64,000 nucleotides of DNA from Streptomyces sp. WMMC500. Its GTDB lineage: Bacteria > Actinomycetota > Actinomycetes > Streptomycetales > Streptomycetaceae. Shown in pieces: positions 49,066 to 57,950 of this stretch. Where the stretch lies: positions 1,674,001 through 1,738,000 of the forward strand of contig NZ_CP114905.1 in NCBI RefSeq assembly GCF_027497195.1, in the 5' to 3' direction. A model generated the notes under the pieces. That model worked only from the letters and a program-made list of their open reading frames with translations, had not been told where the DNA came from and made no database searches. Position numbers and translations under genes: made by a program. The first letter of the stretch is position 1; each line of letters begins with the position of its first letter.

Positions 49066-49833
49066 TCAGAACCGACGGTAACGGGTGAACAGGAAGCCGG
49101 CCTCCTCCATGACCGACTCCAGGCCGAGGCCCAGCGGCTCCGCCCGCGGGGCGGCGCCGTGCATGATCCGGGGCGCGTCCCCGAGCGCCACGAGGGGCGC
49201 CAGGGTCAGGCACAACTCGTCGAGTACCCCCGCCCGGGCGAAGCCGCCCAGCACGGCGGGACCGCCCTCCGTCAGCAGCCGCCGGTACCCGCGCTCCGCG
49301 AGCGCGGCGACGGCCGCCGCCGGGTCGGCGACCGCGCCCTGTCCGGCGACCACGACCTCCACCCCCGCCGCCCGGGCCGCGGCCACCCGCTCCCCGGGCG
49401 CCTGCGCACCCGTGAGCAGCAGCGTCGGCACGGCCGGCGCCGTGAACAGCGGCAGCGAGAAGTCCAGGTCGAGCGAGGCGGAGAGCACCGCGACGGGCGG
49501 GGTGGGGAGCTGGCCCGCCGCGGCCCTGCGGGCGGCGAAGGCGGCCCGGGCGCGGACCGGCCGGTACCCCTCCAGGCGTACCGTTTCTGCACCCACGACC
49601 ACCGCGTCTGCCAGCCCGCGCAGCATGCCGAAGACGCGCATGTCCGCCGCGGACGACAGCGGCTGGGAGCGCCCCCCGAAGGACGCGGCGCCGTCGACGG
49701 AGCAGACCATGTTGGCCCGCAGCCACACGCCGTCCCCCGCGGGATAGGCATAGGCGTCCGCCAGCTCGTCCAGGGACCACTCGCGGTCGGCGAGCGCGGA
49801 CGGATCGACGGGCACGGGCAGCAGGCGACGCAT
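49066..49833 (-). CDS. Pyrimidine reductase family protein (RibD C-terminal domain)
   Basis: A 255-residue NADPH-dependent reductase of the RibD C-terminal/DHFR-like family. WLRANMVCSVDGAASFGG is the substrate-binding start of the domain, ADAVVVGAETVRLEGYRP the NADPH loop, and RRLLTEGGPAVLGGFARAGV the C-terminal conserved block with the catalytic acid. It may act on a riboflavin-like or other pyrimidine intermediate; there is no deaminase domain or other rib gene nearby. ATG 49833 was chosen over an in-frame GTG at 49857. Confidence 0.88.
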   Translation of the reverse strand: MRRLLPVPVDPSALADREWSLDELADAYAYPAGDGVWLRANMVCSVDGAASFGGRSQPLSSAADMRVFGMLRGLADAVVVGAETVRLEGYRPVRARAAFAARRAAAGQLPTPPVAVLSASLDLDFSLPLFTAPAVPTLLLTGAQAPGERVAAARAAGVEVVVAGQGAVADPAAAVAALAERGYRRLLTEGGPAVLGGFARAGVLDELCLTLAPLVALGDAPRIMHGAAPRAEPLGLGLESVMEEAGFLFTRYRRF

Positions 49834-49886
49834 AAGCGGCAGTGTGGCATGACGCACTGGTGTACGGCTTGCCGAGGTGGCGACCG

Positions 49887-49892
49887 TACAGT
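49887..49892 (+). promoter_or_regulatory. -10-like TACAGT, near-leaderless promoter for zapE
   Basis: TACAGT ends six bases before the GTG at 49899, so the transcript would start at or next to the codon. No ribosome binding site is present. The in-frame upstream ATG 49842 lies before the promoter element and is therefore unlikely. Confidence 0.4.
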
Positions 49893-49898
49893 GAGAAC

Positions 49899-51053
49899 GT
49901 GCCCTCCACCTCCGCCTCCACCGCCGACACGCCCGGCGCGTCCACGGCTCCCGGCACGCTGGTCGGCCGCGAGCCGCGCGTCCCCGCCGAGCGGCTGGTC
50001 GCCGAGCTGGTGCCGCCGCCGCGCTTCGACGCGGTGCGCTTCTCGACCTACGTTCCGGACCCGGCCCGCCCCGGCCAGGCCGAGGCCGTACGCGCCCTGG
50101 CCGCCTTCGCCGCCGGGATCGGCGGCGGCGCCACCGCCGTGGGAGGGCGCCGCCCCTGGTGGCGGCGGGCGCCGAAGGAGCCGGCCGGGCCGCGCGGGGT
50201 GTATCTGGACGGCGGCTTCGGCGTCGGCAAGACGCACCTGCTGGCCTCGCTCTGGCACGCCACCCAGGCGGCGCCGGAGCGCAAGGGCTTCTGCACCTTC
50301 GTCGAGCTGACGAACCTGGTGGGCGCGCTGGGCTTCCAGCAGACGATACGCACCCTCGGCGGCCACCGGCTGCTGTGCATCGACGAGTTCGAGCTCGACG
50401 ACCCCGGCGACACCGTGCTGGTCTCCACCCTCCTCGGCAAGCTCGTGGACTCCGGCGTCGCGCTGGCCGCCACCTCCAACACCCTGCCGGGCAAGCTCGG
50501 CGAGGGCCGCTTCGCCTCGGCCGACTTCCTGCGCGAGATACAGGGCCTGGCCGCCCGCTTCCGCCCGCTTCGCATCGACGGCGACGACTACCGCCACCGC
50601 GGCCTGCCCGCGGCCCCCGCCCCGCTCACCGACGAGGCCGTCACCCGCGCCGCCCGCACCGCCCCCGGCGCCACGCTCGACGCCTTCCCCGACCTCCTCG
50701 GCCACCTCGCGCGCGTACACCCCAGCCGCTACGGCGCGCTGACCGACGGCGTACGGACCGTCTGCCTGACCGGCGTGCGGCCGGTGCCCGACGAGGCGAC
50801 CGCGCTGCGGCTCGTGGTGCTCGCGGACCGGCTGTACGACCGGGAGATACCCGTGCTCGCCTCCGGCGTGCCGTTCGACCGGCTCTTCGGCGACGACATG
50901 CTCGCCGGCGGCTACCGCAAGAAGTACTTCCGCGCGATATCCCGGCTCACCGCCCTGGCCCGCGACGCCCGCGGCGGCGTGGACGAACGGGACACCCCCG
51001 GCGGCTCCTCGCCCGGCGGCGGCAGCGGCGGCGCGCCGCCCCCACCGGACTAG
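49899..51053 (+). CDS. zapE: AFG1-like ATPase, cell division protein ZapE family
   Basis: A 384-residue P-loop ATPase. YLDGGFGVGKTHLLASLW is Walker A and RLLCIDEFELDDPGD Walker B; DFLREIQGLAARFRPLRIDG and HPSRYGALTDGVRTVCLTGV are family-specific. In E. coli ZapE supports Z-ring stability under stress; mitochondrial AFG1 relates to respiratory-chain quality control. A 40-residue N-terminal extension and a Gly/Ser/Pro-rich tail are extra. It is divergent from the pyrimidine reductase gene. Confidence 0.92.
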   Translation: MPSTSASTADTPGASTAPGTLVGREPRVPAERLVAELVPPPRFDAVRFSTYVPDPARPGQAEAVRALAAFAAGIGGGATAVGGRRPWWRRAPKEPAGPRGVYLDGGFGVGKTHLLASLWHATQAAPERKGFCTFVELTNLVGALGFQQTIRTLGGHRLLCIDEFELDDPGDTVLVSTLLGKLVDSGVALAATSNTLPGKLGEGRFASADFLREIQGLAARFRPLRIDGDDYRHRGLPAAPAPLTDEAVTRAARTAPGATLDAFPDLLGHLARVHPSRYGALTDGVRTVCLTGVRPVPDEATALRLVVLADRLYDREIPVLASGVPFDRLFGDDMLAGGYRKKYFRAISRLTALARDARGGVDERDTPGGSSPGGGSGGAPPPPD

Positions 51054-51076
51054 ACCCTTCACACGCCCGCCACCTG

Positions 51077-51098
51077 GTTCACTTTCGGTTCACCGAGT
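51077..51098 (+). promoter_or_regulatory. PHO-box-like direct repeat upstream of PhoX-like gene
   Basis: GTTCACTTTCG (51077-51087) and GTTCACCGAGT (51088-51098) are two directly adjacent 11-base units, the arrangement and core (GTTCACC) of Streptomyces PhoP-binding PHO boxes. A third, weaker GGGTCACCG lies around 51111. The site is 58 bases before the ATG of a PhoX-family phosphatase gene, so phosphate control is likely. Confidence 0.65.
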
Positions 51099-51156
51099 GG
51101 TAGACACGGTCGGGTCACCGTTCTCCTGTCCGTCAGCAGGGAGTTGGTCTTTCCGC

Positions 51157-52518
51157 ATGTCTGCCACGCGACGTCAGGTTCTCGCCCGTACCGGCGCGCT
51201 GGGCGCCGGTATCGCCTTCACCGGGAGCGTCTCCGAGCTGTACGCCGGCACCGCCGAGGCGCACGCCCCCCGGGGCGCGGGCTACGGCCCGCTCGTCCCC
51301 GACCCCGCCGGCCTCCTGGACCTGCCCGAGGGCTTCCGCTACCGGGTGCTCTCTCGCGAGGGCGACCAACTCCTCTCCGGCGAGGGCGTCGTGCCCGGCA
51401 ACCACGACGGCATGGCCGCCTTCCGGGCCCGCGGCGGGGACGTGCGGCTCGTCCGCAACCACGAGAACCGCCACAACGCCGCCCACCCCGTCCCCGCCGT
51501 CGAGGGCCTGACCTACGACCCCATGGGCATGGGCGGCTGCACCGTGCTGGACGTCGGCCGGGACGGCGCACTGGAGGGCGAGCGCGTCGGCATCGCGGGC
51601 ACCGCGGTCAACTGCGCCGGCGGGCCCAGCCTCTGGGGCACCTGGCTGACCTGCGAGGAGACCGAGGACAAGGCCGGCACCAACGGCTACACCAAGGACC
51701 ACGGCTTCATCTTCGAGGTCGACCCCGCGGACCCGCGCGAGAGCGGCGCCGTCCCGCTCACCGCGATGGGCCGCTTCCAGCACGAGGCCGTGGCCTTCGA
51801 CCCGTCCGACGGCGTCGTCTACGAGACGGAGGACGCCTTCCAGCACCCGTTCGGGCTGTTCTACCGCTTCCTGCCGAAGAAGCCGAAGCGCGGCCCCGGC
51901 TCCCTGCGGGCCGGCGGCGAACTCCAGGCGATGCGGGTGCCGGACGTGCCCGACCTGTCGGTGGTCGAGGAGATCGGCACCACGTTCGACGACGTCGAGT
52001 GGATCGAGGTGCCCGACCCGCTGGCGGCCGGGACCCCGATCCGCCACCAGGACTTCGGCCGCGCCATGTCGCACGCGCAGAAGCTGGAGGGCTGCTACTG
52101 GGGCGGCAACTCGGTGTACTTCGTCTCCAGCTTCGCCAAGTCCTCCGAGGGCTCGGGCGGCGACCACTTCGGCCAGGTGTGGCGCTACACCCCGCGCACC
52201 AACGAGCTGAAGCTCGTCATCCGCTTCGGCCCGGACCACGGCGTCGACACCCCCGGCGAGTCCCCGGACAACATCGCCCTGTCGCCGTCGGGCGGGCTGT
52301 TCCTCTGCGAGGACGGCGGCGGCGAGCAGCACGTCTACGGCGTCTCGCGGCGCGGCGAGGTCTTCGCGGTGGCGCGCAACCGGCAGAACACGGGCAGCCC
52401 GGAGGAGCCGGCGTACGGCGAGTTCGCCGGCGTCACGTTCTCGCCGAACGGCCGGACGATGTACGTGAACTGCTACGCGCCCGGCACCACGTTCGCCGTC
52501 ACCGGCCCCTGGCGGTAG
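51157..52518 (+). CDS. PhoX-family (DUF839) alkaline phosphatase-like protein
   Basis: A 453-residue secreted protein with a Tat signal: twin Arg in MSATRRQVLARTGALGAGIA and a hydrophobic region ending near TAEAHA (about residue 38). The mature part matches the PhoX/DUF839 family: NHDGMAAFRARGGDVRLVRN and HENRHNA, GGCTVLDV, TWLTCEETEDKAG, HEAVAFDPSDGVVYETEDAF, PDNIALSPSGGLFLCEDGGG. These carry the acidic and Arg residues that bind iron and calcium in PhoX. It should release phosphate from organic esters outside the cell. A PHO-box-like repeat precedes it. Confidence 0.9.
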   Translation: MSATRRQVLARTGALGAGIAFTGSVSELYAGTAEAHAPRGAGYGPLVPDPAGLLDLPEGFRYRVLSREGDQLLSGEGVVPGNHDGMAAFRARGGDVRLVRNHENRHNAAHPVPAVEGLTYDPMGMGGCTVLDVGRDGALEGERVGIAGTAVNCAGGPSLWGTWLTCEETEDKAGTNGYTKDHGFIFEVDPADPRESGAVPLTAMGRFQHEAVAFDPSDGVVYETEDAFQHPFGLFYRFLPKKPKRGPGSLRAGGELQAMRVPDVPDLSVVEEIGTTFDDVEWIEVPDPLAAGTPIRHQDFGRAMSHAQKLEGCYWGGNSVYFVSSFAKSSEGSGGDHFGQVWRYTPRTNELKLVIRFGPDHGVDTPGESPDNIALSPSGGLFLCEDGGGEQHVYGVSRRGEVFAVARNRQNTGSPEEPAYGEFAGVTFSPNGRTMYVNCYAPGTTFAVTGPWR

Positions 52519-52550
52519 CCCGGCCCGTACGCACCGAACGCACCGAACGG

Positions 52551-52581
52551 CCGGCCGCCCGGCCCGGCGCCGGGCGGCCGG
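52551..52581. terminator. 13-base-pair hairpin after the PhoX-like gene
   Basis: CCGGCCGCCCGGC (52551-52563) pairs perfectly with GCCGGGCGGCCGG (52569-52581) across the loop ccggc, 33 bases after the phosphatase stop. Strong candidate terminator without U-run. Confidence 0.65.
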
Positions 52582-52686
52582 TTCCGGCCGGTCGCCCGGG
52601 CCGGCGCCGCGGGGCGTGCCCTACCCCGTTCACCCGAGCGCTCGCTTCGGCGCGCGCGCCCCCGGGAGCGCTCTTACGCTCCCCGC

Positions 52687-53595
52687 ATGATCGACTTCCG
52701 GCGCCCGCGCCCTGCCCGCGCGGCCCTCGTCGCGCTGCTCGCCCTCTTCCTCCCGGCGTGCGCCGAGCCGTCCGGGCCGGCGGCGCCGGTCGGCGCGCCC
52801 GCCGCGCGGGCGCACAGCGACCACCCCGCCACGTACGGAACGCCGCGACCGCCGCGGGAGGCGCGGGGCGCGACGCGCGGCGGCGCGCGGGGGGAGGCGA
52901 AGGCGCTCCGCGCGGGGCTCGCGCCGGTGTGGCGGCACGGCGTGCGCCGGGGCGCGGGCCCCAAGCGCGTCGCGCTCACCTTCGACGCCGACATGATGGC
53001 CGGCCAGCACGAGCGGGCCGACGCCGGCGAGAGGTTCGACAACCCCGGGCTCATCGCCGCGCTGCGGCAACTGAAGGTGCCCGCCACCGTCTTCATGACC
53101 GGCACCTGGGCCGCCCGCTACCCCGGCCAGGCCCGCGCCATCGGCCGCGACCCCCTGTTCGAGGTGGCCAACCACTCCTACAGCCACCACGCCTTCGCCG
53201 AGCCCTGCTACGGCCTGCCCCGGATCGACCCCGGGGCCATGCGCGCCGAGGTCGAGCGCACCTTCGCCGAGCTCCGCCGCGCGGGCGTGCCCGCACCCGT
53301 CCCGTACTTCCGCTTCCCCGGCGGCTGTTACGACGAGACGGCGCTGCGCGCCCTCGCCCCGACCGGCGTGACCGCCGTGCAGTGGGACGTCTCCAGCGGC
53401 GACGCCTTCGCCACCGATCCGGGCGCGGTGGCCCGGGAGGTGCTGACGCGGGTGCGGCCGGGGTCGGTGGTCGTCCTGCACGTCACGCGCAGCGCGGCGC
53501 CGGTCACAGAGCAGGCGGTGCGCGAGATCGTGCCGGAGCTGCGCCGGCGCGGCTACGGCTTCGCCCGGGTCTCGGAGCTGATGGCGGCGGGCTGA
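52687..53595 (+). CDS. Polysaccharide deacetylase lipoprotein (NodB domain)
   Basis: A 302-residue lipoprotein with signal peptide ending LFLPAC at about residue 22, then a basic Gly/Arg-rich spacer to residue 90. The NodB domain follows: RVALTFDADMMAG has the catalytic and metal-binding Asp pair, NHSYSHHAF the His-x3-His metal ligands, PYFRFPGGCYDETAL the third motif and VVVLHVTRS the last His. It should remove acetyl groups from cell-wall or surface glycans. The metal motif reads TFDAD rather than TFDDG, a known variation. An AT-less GC-rich leader precedes ATG 52687 and no clear promoter is visible. Confidence 0.9.
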   Translation: MIDFRRPRPARAALVALLALFLPACAEPSGPAAPVGAPAARAHSDHPATYGTPRPPREARGATRGGARGEAKALRAGLAPVWRHGVRRGAGPKRVALTFDADMMAGQHERADAGERFDNPGLIAALRQLKVPATVFMTGTWAARYPGQARAIGRDPLFEVANHSYSHHAFAEPCYGLPRIDPGAMRAEVERTFAELRRAGVPAPVPYFRFPGGCYDETALRALAPTGVTAVQWDVSSGDAFATDPGAVAREVLTRVRPGSVVVLHVTRSAAPVTEQAVREIVPELRRRGYGFARVSELMAAG

Positions 53596-53674
53596 GCCGC
53601 GCACGGGATACGGGCACGGCGTGCCGGAGGGGGGACCGGCCGCGCGCCGCCCCCTCCGCCCCGGCTGCCCCGGG

Positions 53675-54352
53675 TCACCCGGCGGGCGCCCCCGTGCCGG
53701 TCTCGCTCGGCCGCACCACGACGAACCCCTCGCCGTCCAGCCGGAGCTGCATGACCTCGCCGGAGCCGCCGCGGATCATCGACCCGAAGCTCTGCGAGCG
53801 GTGCAGCCCCGTCTGGAGCTGCGTGCTCCAGCCGACGACGGCGTCGGTGTCGACGAAGACCGGGTAGCCCTGCGAGACGGGGATGACGATCGGGGTGCCG
53901 TCGCAGACCACGCCCAGCCGGCCCTGGCCGGTGAACACGCTGTTGAACAGCCCGCCGCCCGTCATGCCGGCGCCCTTGACCACCTTGATGTCGTACGACA
54001 GCGTCGAGTCGAAGCACAGCACGTTGCGCCCGTTGAGGGTGAGGCTGTCGTTCGGCTGGTCGAAGTCCAGGATGAAGCAGTTGGCCGCGCTGAGCGCGAA
54101 CCAGCACTCCCCCTGCCCCTTCACCGACATGAGCGCCAGGCCCTCGCCGGTGACCGCGCGCTTGAGGAACTGCCCCGCCCCCTGGCCCTTCTTCTCGAAC
54201 TGCAGATTGCCCCGATAGGCGATCATCGCGCCCTGCCGGGCCAGGCACTCGCCGTTGACGGCGTACTTGATCGACTTGGCGTTCTGCAGAGTCATGCCGG
54301 CCTGCGTCGCGGGCTCGGCCATGTTCTCCTTCGCGAACAAATCACTGCGCAT
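53675..54352 (-). CDS. AIM24-family protein
   Basis: A 225-residue protein of the AIM24/TerD-adjacent family, starting MRSDLFAKENMAEPATQAGM. Blocks such as IKYAVNGECLARQGAMIAYR, KKGQGAGQFLKRAVTGEG and AGMTGGGLFNSVFTGQGRLG are conserved across the family, which folds as a beta prism. Its role in bacteria is not established; the yeast relative helps organise the mitochondrial inner membrane. ATG 54352 fits the start of homologues I remember. It is divergent from the Pth2-like gene with only 66 bases between them. Confidence 0.88.
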   Translation of the reverse strand: MRSDLFAKENMAEPATQAGMTLQNAKSIKYAVNGECLARQGAMIAYRGNLQFEKKGQGAGQFLKRAVTGEGLALMSVKGQGECWFALSAANCFILDFDQPNDSLTLNGRNVLCFDSTLSYDIKVVKGAGMTGGGLFNSVFTGQGRLGVVCDGTPIVIPVSQGYPVFVDTDAVVGWSTQLQTGLHRSQSFGSMIRGGSGEVMQLRLDGEGFVVVRPSETGTGAPAG

Positions 54353-54418
54353 ACGGGCATGATCCGCCGGAACCCCTCCCTCCGCCAAGCATGTGGCGCC
54401 CCTGGCACACTTGATCGT

Positions 54419-55192
54419 GTGACCGGCGCCGAGACCAGCCCCTTCCCGCACGAGGCGGTGAGCCGCGACGACCTGCCGCAGTTCGTCCTCCCCCTCGTCG
54501 TCCGCATCGAACGCGGCAGCCCGCCCACGCGCACCGGCGCGCTCCAGACGGCGGCGCGCGCGGTACTGGTCCTGCTGGCGGACGAGCGCGCGACGGGCGA
54601 AGGGCCGTGGGCGCAGGCGGTACGGGACTGGCAGGACGCCCGGATCCGCAAGGTGGTGCGGCGGGCCCGGGGCGCGGAGTGGCGCCGGGCGGAGGCGCTG
54701 CCCGGGATCACGGTGACGTCGGCGGGCGGCGGGAACGCGGCGGCCGGCGACGCGGCGGCCGGCGCGGGGGGCGCGGCCGGGGAGGGCGGCGCCGAGGTGC
54801 GGGTCTTCCCGCCCGTACCGCTCGACGGCTGGCCCAGGGACCTCGCCCGGCTGCAGGTCTCCGGCACCGACCTGGACGACCCCGAGCCCCCCGCCCCGCC
54901 CGCGCCGGACCTCCCGGTGCTGTGGCTGGCGCCCGGACTCGCCATGACCGCGGGCAAGGCCATGGCCCAGGCGGGCCACGGCGCCCAACTCGCCTGGTGG
55001 GAGCTGTCCGACGCGGACCGCGCGGCCTGGCGCGCCGCCGGCTTCCCCCTCGCCGTCCGCACACCGCCGCCGGAGCGCTGGGCGGAGCTGGTGGCGAGCG
55101 GGCTGCCGGTGGTCAGGGACGCCGGGTACACGGAGATCGCCGCGGGGAGCTGCACGGTCGTCGCCGACCACCCGGCGCTGCGTACCGGCTGA
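54419..55192 (+). CDS. Peptidyl-tRNA hydrolase, Pth2 family
   Basis: A 257-residue protein. The C-terminal 110 residues match Pth2: LPVLWLAPGLAMTAGKAMAQ with the conserved Lys and AGHGAQLAWWELSDADRAAW with the conserved His/Gln region, ending GYTEIAAGSCTVVADHPA. Pth2 frees peptides from tRNA and is the archaeal/eukaryal type; bacteria normally rely on unrelated Pth1. An N-terminal 150-residue domain (DDLPQFVLPLVVRIERGSPP, then TRTGALQTAARAVLV) is typical of the actinobacterial form, with a Gly/Ala-rich linker. GTG 54419 is the likely start. Confidence 0.82.
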   Translation: MTGAETSPFPHEAVSRDDLPQFVLPLVVRIERGSPPTRTGALQTAARAVLVLLADERATGEGPWAQAVRDWQDARIRKVVRRARGAEWRRAEALPGITVTSAGGGNAAAGDAAAGAGGAAGEGGAEVRVFPPVPLDGWPRDLARLQVSGTDLDDPEPPAPPAPDLPVLWLAPGLAMTAGKAMAQAGHGAQLAWWELSDADRAAWRAAGFPLAVRTPPPERWAELVASGLPVVRDAGYTEIAAGSCTVVADHPALRTG

Positions 55193-55236
55193 CCGGCTGA
55201 ACCGCTGACGTACCGGCACACGCGCGTGCGGGCCCG

Positions 55237-56643
55237 TCAGCCGCCGTCGCTCTCCCGCGCGTCCTCGGCGACCGCGGCCGCCGCCTTGCGCGCCGCGACC
55301 AGCACCGGGTCCCACACCGGCGAGAACGGCGGCGCGTACCCCAGGTCCAGCGCCGTCATCTGCTCCACCGTCATGCGCGCGGTCAGCGCCACCGCCGCTA
55401 TGTCCACCCGCTTGCCGGCGCCCTCGCGGCCGACGATCTGCACGCCGAGCAGCCGCCCGGTGCGCCGCTCCGCGAGCATCTTCACGTGCATCGGCGCGGC
55501 CCGCGGGTAGTAACCGGCGCGGCTGGTCGACCGGATGGTCACCGTCACGTACTGCAGGCCCACCTCGCGCGCCTGCGCCTCCAGCAGACCCGTACGGGCG
55601 ATCTCCAGGTCGCACACCTTGCTGACGGCCGTGCCGACGACGCCGGGAAAGGTGCCGAAGCCGCCGCCGACGTTGCGGCCGATGACCTGCCCGTGCTTGT
55701 TGGCGTGTGTGCCCAGCGGGATGTACCGCTCGCGCCCCGACACCAGGTCGAGCACCTCGACGCAGTCGCCGCCCGCCCACACGTTCTCCTGCCCCCGCAC
55801 CCGCATCGCCAGGTCCGTCAGCAGCCCGCCCCACTCGCCCAGCGGCAGCCCCGCGTCCCGCGCGAGCCCGGTCTCCGGGCGCACCCCGAGGCCGAGCACG
55901 ACCACGTCCGCCGGATACTCGCCCTTCGCCGTGGCCACCCCGCGCACCGCCCCGTCCGTGCCGGTGAGGATCTCGGTGACCTCGGCGCCCGTGACGGTCG
56001 CGATGCCGTTGCCGTTCATCGCCTCGTTCACCAGCGCGCCCATGTCGGGGTCGAGGGTGCTCATGGGCTGCTCGGCGCGCTCCAGCACGGTGACGTGGAT
56101 GCCGCGGTGGCAGAACGCCTCGGCCATCTCCACCCCGATGTACCCGGCGCCGACCACGACCGCGTGCCGCACCTGCTGCTTCTCCAGCCGGTCCAGCAGG
56201 TCCTGCCCGTCGTCCAGGCTCTGCACCCCGTGCACCCCGGGGGCGTCGATGCCGGGCAGCGGCGGACGCAGCGGGCGGGCGCCGGTGGCGATCACCAGAT
56301 GGTCGAAGCCGTGCCAGCGCTCCTGCGCGCCGTCCTCGTCGTCGAGGTCCCGGGTGCGTACGCACTGCCGGTCGAGGTCGATCTCGGTGACCTCGGTGCG
56401 CATCCGCAGGTCGATGCCGCGCCGGCGGTGCTCCTCCGGTGAGCGGGCGACGAGCTCGTCCCGCTCGGCGACCTCGCCGCCGACCCAGTACGGAATGCCG
56501 CAGGCGGAGTACGACGTGAACCGGCCGCGCTCGAACGCGGTGATCTCCAGCTCGTCCGGCGTCCGCATGCGGCGCGCCTGCGATGCGGCGGACATGCCCG
56601 CTGCATCGCCGCCGATGACCACCATCCGCTGCTTGGCCCCCAT
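55237..56643 (-). CDS. FAD-dependent oxidoreductase, CoA-disulfide reductase / NADH oxidase family
   Basis: A 468-residue flavoprotein. RMVVIGGDAAGMSAASQARR is the FAD-binding loop. RFTSYSACGIPYWVGGEV contains the single active-site Cys of the CoA-disulfide reductase and NADH oxidase group. AVVVGAGYIGVEMAEAFCHR binds NAD(P)H and NVWAGGDCVEV the FAD. C-terminal GLQYVTVTIRSTSRAGYYP and LLGVQIVGREGAGKRVDIAA form the dimer domain. It may reduce a thiol disulfide such as CoA or per-/polysulfides. ATG 56643 has AGGGAG upstream. Confidence 0.9.
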   Translation of the reverse strand: MGAKQRMVVIGGDAAGMSAASQARRMRTPDELEITAFERGRFTSYSACGIPYWVGGEVAERDELVARSPEEHRRRGIDLRMRTEVTEIDLDRQCVRTRDLDDEDGAQERWHGFDHLVIATGARPLRPPLPGIDAPGVHGVQSLDDGQDLLDRLEKQQVRHAVVVGAGYIGVEMAEAFCHRGIHVTVLERAEQPMSTLDPDMGALVNEAMNGNGIATVTGAEVTEILTGTDGAVRGVATAKGEYPADVVVLGLGVRPETGLARDAGLPLGEWGGLLTDLAMRVRGQENVWAGGDCVEVLDLVSGRERYIPLGTHANKHGQVIGRNVGGGFGTFPGVVGTAVSKVCDLEIARTGLLEAQAREVGLQYVTVTIRSTSRAGYYPRAAPMHVKMLAERRTGRLLGVQIVGREGAGKRVDIAAVALTARMTVEQMTALDLGYAPPFSPVWDPVLVAARKAAAAVAEDARESDGG

Positions 56644-56684
56644 GACGCTCCCTTTCGTCGCCGTGAGGGACACGCTACGTCTGG

Positions 56685-57653
56685 TTACTCCGGCTCGCTC
56701 CCCTGGGGTCTCGGCTGTCCGGGAAACGGACTGGGCGGCGCGGTGACGTCCCGGCGCGGCAGCCGGCGGCGCAGCCACCGCCAGGCCAGGGCGAGCAGGA
56801 CGAGGAGCGCGGCGAAGGGCAGCGAAGCGGAGACCGCGATCAGCACCCCGCGCAGACCTGCGACGAAGGCGTCCCAGCCGCCGGCCAGCGCGTCGGCGAC
56901 GCCGGTGCCGTCGTCCTCGTCCTCCTGCTGCGCCGCGGGCCGGCGCAGCTCCAGGGTGATCGTGCCCAGCGCGGTGCGCTCCTCGCGCGAGGACTGCTGG
57001 GCGAGGAGCGCCTCCAGGTCGGCCTGGCGGCTGCTGAGTTCGCCCTCCAGGGTGACGACGTCACCGAGTTTCGTGGCATCGTTCATCAGCCCCCGGATGC
57101 GGTCGACGCTCGCGCGCTGGGACCGCACCCGGCTGTCGACGTCCACGACCTGGTCGGTGACGTCCTTCACCCGCACCTCGCGGTCCACGACACGGCCGAG
57201 GTCGGCGAGGTCGCCGAGGACGGCGTCGTACTCCTCGGCGGGCACCCGCAGGGTGAGCCGGGCGCGCGCGGGGGCACCGGGCTCCCGGCTGGTGGACTCG
57301 TCGCCGACGTAGCCGCCGGCGCCCTCGGCCAGCGAGCGGGCGGTGCCGGCGGCGTCGGCCAGATCCTCGGTGCGCACGGTGATCTCGGCGGTGCGGACGA
57401 GCGCCTGGGGCGCGAGCGTGACGCCGTCGGCGGCGGTGGCCCCGCCGCGGGGCGCCGGCGACGCGGCGGAGTCACCGGCGCCGTCGGCGCCCCCTTCGCG
57501 CGGCGCCTCCTGCGCCTGGGCATCGCCGACGTCCCGGGCGTAGGCGCTGCCGCCGTCGGAGTCGTCGGAGCCGCCGCTGCAGCCGCCGACGGCGAGCGCG
57601 GCGGCCAGCAGCGCGGCGGCGAGGGCGGGTCTGGTGGTGCTGCGTGTCTGCAT
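56685..57653 (-). CDS. DUF4349 lipoprotein
   Basis: A 322-residue lipoprotein with signal peptide ending AVGGC at about residue 25. After an acidic, disordered spacer, the DUF4349 domain starts at LVRTAEITVRTEDLADAAGT. It contains a coiled coil (about residues 165-215, with SRVRSQRASVDRIRGLMNDA and LEGELSSRQADLEALLAQQ). A single membrane helix follows near 270-295 and then a basic Pro-rich tail, so both ends are membrane-linked. Such proteins are widespread with no clear function; an envelope-stress or structural role is guesswork. Confidence 0.86.
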   Translation of the reverse strand: MQTRSTTRPALAAALLAAALAVGGCSGGSDDSDGGSAYARDVGDAQAQEAPREGGADGAGDSAASPAPRGGATAADGVTLAPQALVRTAEITVRTEDLADAAGTARSLAEGAGGYVGDESTSREPGAPARARLTLRVPAEEYDAVLGDLADLGRVVDREVRVKDVTDQVVDVDSRVRSQRASVDRIRGLMNDATKLGDVVTLEGELSSRQADLEALLAQQSSREERTALGTITLELRRPAAQQEDEDDGTGVADALAGGWDAFVAGLRGVLIAVSASLPFAALLVLLALAWRWLRRRLPRRDVTAPPSPFPGQPRPQGSEPE

Positions 57654-57950
57654 GTCGAACCCCCCGGGTGTCGGTGTGTGCCGGTTCGACGGGACGGCGG
57701 GGGCGGCGGTTTCGGGCGGCGGGTTCCGGAAGGGTCACGATCGGACTGCGGCGGCCGCGGCGCGGGCACCGGGCGTGCGGTGTGGGGATCCGCAGGGCGG
57801 CCTGCGGCGGGCCCGGCACGTCCGCGGGCACGGCCTCGCGGTGCCGGAAAGGGCCGTGCCCGGTCTCCCTCCGGGGCCGCGCCCGGGTGCCGGTGCGCGT
57901 TGTCCACAGGGCGTCCGGGCTTGTCGGCGGGGTCTGAGACAGTGGCTTCC

